A stretch of DNA of 7,513 nucleotides from Coriobacteriales bacterium (GCA_031268525.1 JAIRXA010000083.1:1-7513); one strand, 5' to 3'. Counted from the stretch's first letter, positions 1 to 7,226 are shown. Numbers and translations are program-made. Notes: generated by a model from the letters alone, not told the origin.

Positions 1-582
1 ATTGCCTCCGAATCGATTGCGGGCGAGAAGGAACGCGGTACCTTTGCCACGATGCTGATCACGCCCCTCAAACGCTGGGAGTTGGCCCTTGGCAAGATCG
101 TCTCCATCTCGATCATCGCGCTGCTCTCAGGGCTTTCGTCCTTCGTTGGCGTGATGCTCTCCCTGCCGCGGATGATGGGAAGCGCCGAGGGTATGGACGC
201 CTCAATCTATACCTTTGGCGACTACGCTCTGCTTCTGGCCATCGTGCTCTCGACGGTTCTGCTCTTCGTCGGATTGATCTCGGTGATCAGCGCGTTTGCC
301 CGCACCATCAAGGAGGCCGCGCAGCTGCTCAGCCCTCTGATGATCGTCGTCATGCTGATAACGGTGCTCGGGGGCTTCATGGGTACAAGCGCTTCTGACA
401 ACCTCCTGTTGTATCTGGTACCGGTCTATAACAGCGTCCAATGTCTGGTCGGGGTGTTCTCCTTCTCCAGCAGTGTACTGCCTGCGCTTTTGACGGTCGG
501 GAGCAACCTTGTGTTCACCGGCGTCTGCATCATCGCTCTGACCCGGATGTTTGGCTCCGAGCGCATCATATTTTCGCGCTGA
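1..582 (+). CDS. ABC-2 type (NatB-like) transporter permease, C-terminal part
   Basis: The frame is open from base 1, so the gene starts upstream; 193 residues are visible, ending at TGA 580-582. The internal ATG at 52 is unlikely to be the start, because the codons before it already encode the family motif GEKERGT (visible residues 8-14) followed by MLITPLKRWELALGK. In ABC-2 permeases this pattern is the amphipathic stretch that couples to the ATPase. Hydrophobic segments follow at about 33-53, 73-97, 109-128 and 160-182, with ARTIKEAAQLLSPLM (100-114) and YLVPVYNSVQC (138-148), both like NatB/COG1668 permeases. The protein should sit in the cytoplasmic membrane and work with an ATP-binding subunit, presumably encoded just upstream and out of view. 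The substrate (Na+, drug, peptide or other) cannot be told. No terminator is evident directly after the stop. Confidence 0.88.
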   Translation: MASESIAGEKERGTFATMLITPLKRWELALGKIVSISIIALLSGLSSFVGVMLSLPRMMGSAEGMDASIYTFGDYALLLAIVLSTVLLFVGLISVISAFARTIKEAAQLLSPLMIVVMLITVLGGFMGTSASDNLLLYLVPVYNSVQCLVGVFSFSSSVLPALLTVGSNLVFTGVCIIALTRMFGSERIIFSR

Positions 583-631
583 GCAACACGTCAGGCCGCG
601 CTGCCGTTCCCTTTGGTCCCCAGTGTTCTTC

Positions 632-743
632 GTAGGGACGGACTCTGACCGCCTGGTGTTTTTTGTAGGGGCGGACTTCGTCCGCCCGCGTGGGTAGAGA
701 TGATTTTCGTGCTCAGACGGGCGGACTGATGTCCGCCCCTACA
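632..743. repeat. Cluster of GTAGGGGCGGAC-type intergenic palindromic repeats
   Basis: Three related units lie within 112 bases. The first, at 632-643 (GTAGGGACGGAC), is degenerate. The second, 664-687, starts TGTAGGGGCGGAC and is itself a palindrome: GGGCGGAC (669-676), TTC, GTCCGCCC (680-687). The third, at 719-743, is inverted: GGGCGGAC (719-726), TGAT, GTCCGCCC (731-738). The outer 13-bp arms, 664-676 and 731-743, are perfect inverted repeats, so the whole can fold as one large cruciform or as two small hairpins. A further unit lies at 7227-7237. This resembles the GC-rich dispersed intergenic repeats (REP-like) seen in many gut bacteria. No T-tract follows the structure on either strand, so it is not a typical intrinsic terminator. 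Confidence 0.75.
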
Positions 744-771
744 TCTTGCAGAACCTGCGAACCCATGGCTG

Positions 772-948
772 TCAAAAGGTGTACTTTTTGACAATCGCAA
801 AAATGTCAAGGAGACGCTTTCCCTCGATTCTCCCGTATAGAAGCAGTCCAACAAAACAGCAGGTAGTGCTGGTGATTGGCATGTGCCTATGACTCAACGG
901 TCATTCTGAGGCAGTGCCAAAGCAAAAACCAAAAAGTACACCTTTTGA
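772..948. repeat. Perfect 19-bp inverted repeat pair flanking a 139-bp spacer
   Basis: TCAAAAGGTGTACTTTTTG at 772-790 has its exact reverse complement at 930-948. Each copy is also nearly palindromic within itself (CAAAAGGTG facing CAAAAAGTA), and the left copy extends to a hairpin with arms TGTCAAAA (770-777) and TTTTGACA (786-793). The spacer 791-929 has no convincing gene. Either these are terminal inverted repeats of a small non-autonomous element, or two operator-like dyads upstream of the zinc-ribbon gene. No flanking target duplication is visible, which weakens the first reading. With the repeat cluster before it, this accounts for most of the gene-free stretch 583-1005. Confidence 0.7.
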
Positions 949-1005
949 TACGCTTCAAGAGAGGGAGAAATCCCTGCTCAGCAGGCGACGACAGGAGGGG
1001 CGTTT

Positions 1006-1911
1006 ATGTATTGCGCCAAGTGTGGGCTACCGATCAAAGACAATGTGCGGTTTTGTGCCGGATGCGGGGCGCCGGTTGAGCATGAGGCGACCGTGTCGCT
1101 ACCTGCCGTCGCTCAGGCTTCTCAGACAGTCCGGCCTGCGCCGACATCCGTCTCGCGTCCGCAGGCGTCGCGAAGAAAGGCCGTCCCCTTCGCCATCATT
1201 GCTGCCGTCGTGATCGTGCTTGCAGGAGCGGTCACCTTGGTGCTCCTTGATCCCTTCTCATGGTTTGGCAACAGACAGACGGCGGGCGCAGCCACCACAG
1301 ATGAGTTAGTCCTTACCTACAGCGCGGCAATTGCCAAAGAGACGCAGAATAACATGGAGATGTACGGTGACGAAGTAGCAAGAATAGACGGCACCGTTTT
1401 TGACTCCGGCTCGATTCCCAACTTTGATTCCTCACGCCTCAATTTGGCCGTTTTGATAGAGCTAGACTTCGCCGCCCTGGTTTCTGACCATCTATCGGCG
1501 GAGATGAGTAGCGATGATTTTTCTGAGGGATTCAAAGAATTGATGGGGGGCCGGTGGGCGGGTGCGGTGATGGGAATAATACCCTCGATACTGTTGCAGG
1601 GTCCCTACTCTTACACCCCACAAATGATGAACCAAAGTAGCTCCTTTTCAGTAACCCACATTGAAGAAGCGCCTTCCATCTCAGGCAATTATATCGTACT
1701 CATGGGCTATGAGGACGCAACGGTGGTTATACGCTGTACCGCTGTCGATGATTATCTGGTCTGCCAAGGTTCTTGGATTATCCCAGATGTCTCTGCTGAG
1801 AATCTCTTCGCGGATGTCGTCGAATACCTTGAATCCGAATGGTACGGGGATCTCGAACGATATTCCCGTGTGTTCACTTCCTCTGAGCTTGAGGACATGA
1901 TCAAAAACTGA
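1006..1911 (+). CDS. Zinc-ribbon, single-pass membrane protein of unknown function
   Basis: A 301-residue protein. The start ATG at 1006 is fixed by the strong ribosome binding site AGGAGGGG (993-1000), five bases upstream, and by the motif that begins at once: C3-x2-C6 and C17-x2-C20, a zinc ribbon of the kind placed at the N terminus of many bacterial membrane proteins. A Pro/Ser/Ala-rich linker (about 30-57) with RRK before the membrane leads to one helix at about 60-81. The remaining 220 residues should lie outside the cell. They are mixed alpha/beta in character with two cysteines, C244 and C253, close enough to form a disulphide (RCTAVDDYLVC). I do not recognise this outer domain. The topology (ribbon inside, domain outside) fits the positive-inside rule. 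The role may be sensing or envelope-related, but that is inference. The body of the gene looks less GC-rich than the adhesin that follows. Confidence 0.85.
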   Translation: MYCAKCGLPIKDNVRFCAGCGAPVEHEATVSLPAVAQASQTVRPAPTSVSRPQASRRKAVPFAIIAAVVIVLAGAVTLVLLDPFSWFGNRQTAGAATTDELVLTYSAAIAKETQNNMEMYGDEVARIDGTVFDSGSIPNFDSSRLNLAVLIELDFAALVSDHLSAEMSSDDFSEGFKELMGGRWAGAVMGIIPSILLQGPYSYTPQMMNQSSSFSVTHIEEAPSISGNYIVLMGYEDATVVIRCTAVDDYLVCQGSWIIPDVSAENLFADVVEYLESEWYGDLERYSRVFTSSELEDMIKN

Positions 1912-1937
1912 CAGCGAGTAGCTTGACAGAAGTTGAA

Positions 1938-1957
1938 GTTGACGTCGAGATGTCAAC
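1938..1957. promoter_or_regulatory. Short dyad, possible operator
   Basis: GTTGAC (1938-1943) and GTCAAC (1952-1957) are exact inverted 6-bp arms around eight bases, 26 bases after the stop of the zinc-ribbon gene. TTGA also occurs at 1923 and 1933. There is a TATAAC at 1959-1964, but no -35 box at normal spacing. It could be a binding site or chance; there is no T-tract to make it a terminator. Confidence 0.2.
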
Positions 1958-2110
1958 GTATAACCTGAACCAGTAAGAACAGCTATGTGCTGCCAGGTGT
2001 TTTGTTCTTCTCTATTATCCTATTATCGCGGCATTGCCGTTGACGGTCACCCCAAAGACATAGACCAGCTACCGTGCGCTGATTCGCCGCTGAGATTCCC
2101 CAGAGAATCG

Positions 2111-2139
2111 TTTACATTCTGCGCCAGAACAGCTACTAT
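2111..2139 (+). promoter_or_regulatory. Candidate sigma70-type promoter of the adhesin gene
   Basis: TTTACA (2111-2116) and TACTAT (2134-2139) are separated by 17 bases, giving five and four matches to the housekeeping consensus at ideal spacing. Transcription would start near 2146 and leave a leader of about 165 bases before the GTG at 2312. It is the best pair I could find in the 400-base gap 1912-2311. Confidence 0.4.
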
Positions 2140-2269
2140 TACGATGGTGTCAGCGAGCGGGGAGTATGAAAGCTCCCTTGTCGACAAACAATGAAATGAA
2201 GCCTAACTCCACCAAGCACGACAATGGCTCAATGACCCAAAGGTTTCGCCACAGATGAATAGATGATCG

Positions 2270-2304
2270 TATGCAGTGTTCTGCATAATGTCCGTGCAAG
2301 GGGA
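2270..2304 (+). promoter_or_regulatory. Leader hairpin followed by the ribosome binding site that fixes the adhesin start
   Basis: TATGCAG (2270-2276) and CTGCATA (2281-2287) form a perfect 7-bp stem with a TGTT tetraloop. Ten bases further on is AAGGGGA (2298-2304), seven bases before GTG 2312. The far-upstream in-frame GTG at 2276 lies inside this stem and has no Shine-Dalgarno, so it is a poor start. The stem ends close enough to the binding site to affect ribosome access, which makes a role in translation conceivable. Confidence 0.5.
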
Positions 2305-2311
2305 TGGGTTG

Positions 2312-5300
2312 GTGGACAGGTTCGGTTCTGCCTGGATGCGCAAGCTGGCATCCGTGGTACCCTTGGTGCTATCGGCGCTGCTCGTCATGAGTGCCGTGCC
2401 GATAGTGGGCGCAGCTGTAGCTGGTAGCAGTGATGATGGAGGAGTCGACGAGTTCTCGGAAAACTCGATCGCGATCCCCTCGGACGACTCGACGTCCGCC
2501 TTCACAGAAGAGGCGGGTCCTTCCTTCGTTCTGAATACCTTTGCGGATACGGACCTTACGAAGCTCATCAGTTACCGGGTTGCCTTTCAGGTCTTTGATA
2601 ACGACGTGGGCGACTACATCGATATACCCTCCGGTTATTTCTTTAAGAACAGCCTCACCAAGGCTGATTATCGCATCGCTGTCGACTGGTCGCTGCTGCC
2701 TGGAGTTATTCTTACGCAGGGCTCGGGTTTCCGCATCCCCATCATCTTTGAGGGTAGTCCGGTGCTGTTTGGGCCCGTCGATTCCAGCTACGTTCTTTCG
2801 GGGGCCGATGGCGAGAGGATCGGTAGCCTCGTCTTTGCGCATGCCGACGAAAACGGGATGCCGACTTCGGCCAGTCTGGAAACGGTTCCCGGAACCAACT
2901 ACGTCATTGCCGCAGACTTCACCAGCGGCAGCCTGAGCGACCTGAACAATATCCGGGGTAATCTTCATCTCGATATCGAGTTTTATCCACAACAGTCAAC
3001 CGAACAGGATGAGTTTCGCTGGGTGTCGAATTCAAACGTCGTTGTTGGCAAGGCTGAGCCCCCCTTTATTCCGCCAACGGATTCGCCGGGTGGGTGGAGC
3101 GATAAAGAGGATTTTGACAAGCGTATGGAAATCGATGGCTCGGGAACCATCATCTATAACGTACTCCAGATCAACGAGTATCGCGAGACTTTCGCCACCT
3201 ATGGCGATGAGGTGAAACTCACCGACACGCTTGGCCCGGGTCTGACCCTCACACCGCTCCGTGCGCGCTCTCGTACCGACGGCAGCGCCGATATCAGTAC
3301 CATGCAGGGCGTCGATTACACCCGCGGCATCTTTGGCGCTACGCTCGATGACGCCGCAGGGGCGCCCGGTTACTTCAAGTTGCTCTCCGTTGACTGGGAG
3401 CGTGCCTATGCGATGCTGTATGCCGTGCAGGTGGGGCAGGGTCGTTCCTCTCTGGCGGGCTACGCGTTGCCCGATCCTGACACCATTCGCAACCTTGAGA
3501 GCAAGCAGGCGATCCAGTACCTCGACTACGTGCGTGCCCTGGTCTGGCATCTGGCCAACGAGGCCTGGGGCGGCGATGAACTCAGCCAGATTCAGGGGGC
3601 GGCGATGCTTGGTGAGGCGGGCAGTTTTGGCTACCTGAACAGCTCGCTCGACCCCGCCTTCGTCGCATGGCGTGGCGTACATGGCGGCTTCTCGACCTAT
3701 GAGGACGTACTGGCGTATTTCCTCGAGCCTCTGACGACCGAGGAGATCAACAGCATCAGCATTTCGGGGAGTGGCTTTTCTCTCAATCTCAGGAACGAGG
3801 CACTTTCGGGACGTTCTCTCTTTGTCAGCTATCTGACGGATATCGCCGTGCCTGATCAGGCGAGCTTTACCAATGGCGCGACCATCGACTGGAAGGGAGA
3901 ACCAAGAAGCACGACGGAGACGATAAAGAATATCACGGGCGGCGGCAGTGCGTCCGGCGATGTGAACCGCCTCACGATCCACAAGCTCGATCCCGATGGT
4001 AATCCCGTGTCCGGTGCGCGCTTTGAGGTAGCGATCTATGCAGCGGATGACCCCGATTTCAAGGGCGAGCCCCTCTTCGTCCAGGACTTACTGCTGGAGG
4101 GCGCACAGGCCTCGGCACGAACCGACTATCTCGGCGAGTATACGTCTGCCGACTTCATCGTCATCACCGAGATCGCCCCACCCACTGGTTATCTGCCCAT
4201 CCCCGGCGAACGTGTCGTCATGCACATCGATCCAGCCCATTCCTACGCGGTCACCTCGATCTCTCCCGAGCCCCTTGACGCGAGCAATCCTCAGGGTGCC
4301 ACCTGGCTCGAGGTCACGAGCTCGCCTTCCGGCAACATCCAGCTCTACCTCAACGATCAGCTCCTGCCCTATGATGCGGCGCTGCGTAAATGGGTTTCGG
4401 CAGTGGACGGTGTCGCCGTGGACGTCTCGGACGCTCTGGCGGGCCACCCCTCGCAGCCCGTAGAAACCGCGCCCGGCAGTCTCGTCACCTTCACCATCCG
4501 TGTTTTTAACCAGTGCAGCTATCCGCTCATCACACCACTGATCAGCGACTACCCTCCTGAGCTGCTGGTATGGGATGAGACGATCGCCGATACTTTGAAC
4601 CCTGGCTGGACCTGGCATGACCCTGCTGTCCCGGGCGCCGCAGACGACCCCCACACGAATCAGCTCACCTACGACTGGAGTGACCTGGAGGATGGTGCTC
4701 CGGTGCTTATGCCTACCACGAGCACCGAGCAGGGGGTCTACAGCGAAGGCTCCTTTGTTGATATCGAGCTGACCTTGCGCGTGTCGACGGACCTCACCGA
4801 CAGCCGCGTGCTGACCAACATTGCTGAGATCAGCGAGCTGGCAAACGAAGATGGTGATCTGGTTGCCGACATTGATTCCACTCCTGACAGCGATTCTGCC
4901 AATGAGTCTTCGATGGTCGACAACGAGATCGATAATGCCGATGACGATGAGGACGACAGCGACTTCGCGCAGGTCTGGGTACAGCTCGGCATCGGCTGTG
5001 AGGTGGATAAGGATACGATCCGGCGGACCTCGGCGGCCTATGTCAGCCTGCCGGGTCAGGAGGGTTTTGACAACGTGGGACGGGAGGATGAGCGCTTCCG
5101 CTACGATATCGATTTCCGATCCACCTCCAATGTGCCTGCCGAGGAGTTTATCGTTGATGACCCCCTGGAGAATATCGGTACGCTTGATCAGGTGCGCCTG
5201 CAGGAGTTGTGGACTCCTGCGACCTGGGGCGATCTGGACGGGGTCTACAATGTCTGGTACCAGACCAACCTCACCGATCCGCGCTATGACTATGAACCGG

Positions 5301-7213
5301 GTGTGACCTTAAGCCCCCATCCCGCTACTCCCGCCTTCCCAAACACCGGCTATCGACTTTGGGTGCACTATAATGACAGTAGTTTCTGGTCAGAGGTTGA
5401 TACCTATCGTACCTATCGACATCATCTCACGGTCGCAGATCTTGACCTGCGAGAAGGGGAATACATCACGGCTCTCCGTTTTGAGTATGGGTCGGTGGCT
5501 GTCGGCTTTACCTCAAAGAACTATTCTGACCTCAGCCTCAATGGCGAGCATCGCGCCAGCGATGGCTCGGTCGCCCTGCCGTCAATAAACGCCGGCGCTT
5601 TGAGGCTTTTGGTAAATGAGGTGTCGCAGGACCGTCTTGCATTGCAGGGCGATCTCGTGTCGCAGTCGGGCGCCACGCCGCAGAGCGGCATCACGGCTCA
5701 GGCAGGCGGCATCACGGTTGATGGCGAGCTCGACTGGACGCCCAACCCGACGCGTTCTGACTATGCGCTCGGCGCATGCGAGGCCACAGGTCTCCGGCCC
5801 GCTTCCTATCTGGTTTCGGCTGCGCGAGAGATGACCGATGAGGACATCGTCTCCTCGGCGAGCGCGCGTATTGCGCTCGGAGAGATGCGCGATACCGATT
5901 TTGATGCGGTGCTGACTCGTGAGATAGCGACTTTTCGCCAAAGCGGTGCCGATCCCCTCCCACTCTTTGGCCTGACTACCAGCGCAAGTGAGGTATCCAC
6001 GGGCGCAGGAGCAGGGCACGACGGACGCTCTGCTCTGCCCATCACCGGCGATGCGCTGGCAGGGATGGTTGTGGGGATCGTTGCCCTGGTAGGAACCCTT
6101 GTCGCCGCGATCATGTGCAGGCTCCGAGGGCGGATGCGTGTTTTTTCCGCCAGACGACTCAGGCTCCTGTTCGGCGGTGGCGTGCGCGCCGATCTCTCCA
6201 CACAGCGCAGTACGGCGGGCGCTCACCGTGTAGTCATCGTGCTCGCTGTCGCCGCCATCGCTGGCCTTCTCCTTACCGTACCCGGCGCGCTCTCCAACGC
6301 TTTCGCGACCACGTCTGATCCAGTCGCCGTGCGCGGTCAGGACGATCGTCTGGCCATCGAATATCGCTATCTTGATAGCGCGGTGCCCACCATCCCCGAA
6401 TACATCACGCAGTTCGGGCGCGATTATCGTTTGGTTGCTCAGGAAGTTCCGGTGCTGGAAGGTAGCTTGCCGCTCACGCGCACCTACGAATACCGCGTCT
6501 ATGGAGCCCTGCCTGCCGAACGCCTCGCGGAAGCCGAAGGGCTCCCGGATGTCAGTATCGCGTCTGTCGATGTGGTTCATAAGGTTCCTGTGGACAGAAC
6601 CGAGGTCATTACGGATCTGCCGACCAATGATGTCGAATTGTTGCCAACGAGCAAGATATTTGCCGTGTCTTCCGCCTCACCTGCAGGCGGTACCGTCTCC
6701 CTTGCGTTGCAGCGCGCAGGCGTATCCTACGAGGTCACGAGCTATGAAGATGAGGAAGGACGCCTGCCTGCCACCTATGCTGCAACAGTGGTGTATCGCG
6801 GCATGGAGAGCTATGAGGACTTCGGCTACTATCGCGTAGAGTCGATCTACCACACCGACGAGGCGGTTGGTGAGGCCGACAGCTGGGTCATCGTCGCCTG
6901 GTACGAGCCCGTAGACGATGCCGATGCGAATGGCTTGGCAGAGCTTGCCGACCCCGCCATACCTTTGGGCGCCTCGGCGGACGAGGCGGGCAAAGCAGAT
7001 GGCGAAGACGAACAGAGCGACGGAACATCATCGGGAAGCAGGGACCCGCAAGATCTGGACGAGACAACAACCCCTCTCTCTGCACCCCTGTCTGCCAGAC
7101 AGCAGGTCTTTGTCTTTGACACACTGCCCTTCGTGGCGCTCGCTTTCCTTTCGCTGGCGATCATTCTGTTCGTCACCGTCCTTATTCGCCGCCATCTTCG
7201 CCGCGCCAGATAG
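2312..7213 (+). CDS. Giant multidomain surface adhesin with internal LPITG sorting signal fused to a second membrane-anchored domain
   Basis: 1633 residues, counted from GTG 2312, chosen for its Shine-Dalgarno and because it gives a clean signal peptide: basic start, hydrophobic 12-33, AVA cleavage site near 37. Outer regions in order: beta-rich domain about 80-226; Ig-like adhesin domain about 262-525 (K270, SLFVSYLTDI then TNGATIDWKGE) interrupted by a helical insert at 338-484; SpaA/Cna_B domain about 553-640 with K558 and E620 (ITEIAPPTGY), placed for an internal isopeptide bond; DUF11-like domain about 660-850 (TFTIRVFN, LTNIAEI); acidic linker 853-884; a domain at 893-1085 (WTPATWGDLDG, ALRFEYG); stalk; LPITG 1242-1246; helix 1248-1269. 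The frame then runs on: basic loop, second signal-like helix 1307-1332, unrecognised Cys-free domain about 1333-1535, acidic linker, helix 1607-1625 and an RRHLRRAR tail. Wall attachment and adhesion are inferred from the family. No sortase gene is visible, and the ligand is unknown. Confidence 0.9.
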   Translation: MDRFGSAWMRKLASVVPLVLSALLVMSAVPIVGAAVAGSSDDGGVDEFSENSIAIPSDDSTSAFTEEAGPSFVLNTFADTDLTKLISYRVAFQVFDNDVGDYIDIPSGYFFKNSLTKADYRIAVDWSLLPGVILTQGSGFRIPIIFEGSPVLFGPVDSSYVLSGADGERIGSLVFAHADENGMPTSASLETVPGTNYVIAADFTSGSLSDLNNIRGNLHLDIEFYPQQSTEQDEFRWVSNSNVVVGKAEPPFIPPTDSPGGWSDKEDFDKRMEIDGSGTIIYNVLQINEYRETFATYGDEVKLTDTLGPGLTLTPLRARSRTDGSADISTMQGVDYTRGIFGATLDDAAGAPGYFKLLSVDWERAYAMLYAVQVGQGRSSLAGYALPDPDTIRNLESKQAIQYLDYVRALVWHLANEAWGGDELSQIQGAAMLGEAGSFGYLNSSLDPAFVAWRGVHGGFSTYEDVLAYFLEPLTTEEINSISISGSGFSLNLRNEALSGRSLFVSYLTDIAVPDQASFTNGATIDWKGEPRSTTETIKNITGGGSASGDVNRLTIHKLDPDGNPVSGARFEVAIYAADDPDFKGEPLFVQDLLLEGAQASARTDYLGEYTSADFIVITEIAPPTGYLPIPGERVVMHIDPAHSYAVTSISPEPLDASNPQGATWLEVTSSPSGNIQLYLNDQLLPYDAALRKWVSAVDGVAVDVSDALAGHPSQPVETAPGSLVTFTIRVFNQCSYPLITPLISDYPPELLVWDETIADTLNPGWTWHDPAVPGAADDPHTNQLTYDWSDLEDGAPVLMPTTSTEQGVYSEGSFVDIELTLRVSTDLTDSRVLTNIAEISELANEDGDLVADIDSTPDSDSANESSMVDNEIDNADDDEDDSDFAQVWVQLGIGCEVDKDTIRRTSAAYVSLPGQEGFDNVGREDERFRYDIDFRSTSNVPAEEFIVDDPLENIGTLDQVRLQELWTPATWGDLDGVYNVWYQTNLTDPRYDYEPGVTLSPHPATPAFPNTGYRLWVHYNDSSFWSEVDTYRTYRHHLTVADLDLREGEYITALRFEYGSVAVGFTSKNYSDLSLNGEHRASDGSVALPSINAGALRLLVNEVSQDRLALQGDLVSQSGATPQSGITAQAGGITVDGELDWTPNPTRSDYALGACEATGLRPASYLVSAAREMTDEDIVSSASARIALGEMRDTDFDAVLTREIATFRQSGADPLPLFGLTTSASEVSTGAGAGHDGRSALPITGDALAGMVVGIVALVGTLVAAIMCRLRGRMRVFSARRLRLLFGGGVRADLSTQRSTAGAHRVVIVLAVAAIAGLLLTVPGALSNAFATTSDPVAVRGQDDRLAIEYRYLDSAVPTIPEYITQFGRDYRLVAQEVPVLEGSLPLTRTYEYRVYGALPAERLAEAEGLPDVSIASVDVVHKVPVDRTEVITDLPTNDVELLPTSKIFAVSSASPAGGTVSLALQRAGVSYEVTSYEDEEGRLPATYAATVVYRGMESYEDFGYYRVESIYHTDEAVGEADSWVIVAWYEPVDDADANGLAELADPAIPLGASADEAGKADGEDEQSDGTSSGSRDPQDLDETTTPLSAPLSARQQVFVFDTLPFVALAFLSLAIILFVTVLIRRHLRRAR
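6035..6139 (+). other. Internal cell-wall sorting signal (LPITG, helix, Arg-rich tail)
   Basis: Within the adhesin frame, LPITGD (residues 1242-1247) is followed at once by a helix of 22 hydrophobic residues and then RLRGRMR (1270-1276). This is the standard tripartite sortase substrate signal, which normally ends a protein. Sortases of this class cut between T and G. Here 357 residues still follow the tail. An in-frame ATG at 6134, with GAGGG at 6126-6130 but only three bases between, is a weak candidate for internal initiation of the downstream part. Confidence 0.85.
6227..6307 (+). other. Internal signal-peptide-like segment of the adhesin
   Basis: Residues 1306-1332 begin with an Arg, run through a hydrophobic core (about 1307-1327) with a helix-breaking Pro-Gly at 1324-1325, and end SNAFA before TT. 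The A1330-x-A1332 ending matches the signal peptidase I rule. The preceding loop (1270-1306) is Arg-rich, as expected inside the cell. It may be cleaved like a signal peptide or stay as the second membrane helix. Confidence 0.6.
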
Positions 7214-7226
7214 AATCCCTTGTCGA

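Noticed and set aside
664..743. Intrinsic terminator for the permease gene
   Set aside because: The hairpin is strong, but the T-run lies before it (655-664), not after, and the minus strand has an A-run instead.
591..854. Minus-strand open frame of 87 codons between the permease and the zinc-ribbon gene
   Set aside because: It runs through the GGGGCGGAC repeat cluster, and its translation merely reflects the repeats.
1985..2194. Small + strand open frame of 69 codons in the gap before the adhesin
   Set aside because: There is no Shine-Dalgarno before the ATG, the composition is unlike a protein, and it covers the candidate promoter.
2276..2311. Upstream GTG 2276 as the adhesin start
   Set aside because: It lies in the stem of a perfect hairpin, has no binding site and would put a charged, non-hydrophobic extension before a good signal peptide. 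GTG 2312 has AAGGGGA at seven bases.
3032..3982. Minus-strand open frame of 316 codons
   Set aside because: It is a shadow of the adhesin: no ribosome binding site or domain pattern, and the opposite strand carries recognisable Ig-like motifs.
4169..4204. ITEIAPPTGYLP read as a second LPxTG-like sorting site
   Set aside because: It is the E-x-APxGY strand signature of an SpaA/Cna_B domain, with no hydrophobic helix after it.
5582..6580. Long open frame on the minus strand (332 codons) opposite the adhesin
   Set aside because: It lies wholly within the adhesin gene, whose + frame shows clear domain and membrane patterns. The minus translation is Arg/His/Gly-rich with no motif.
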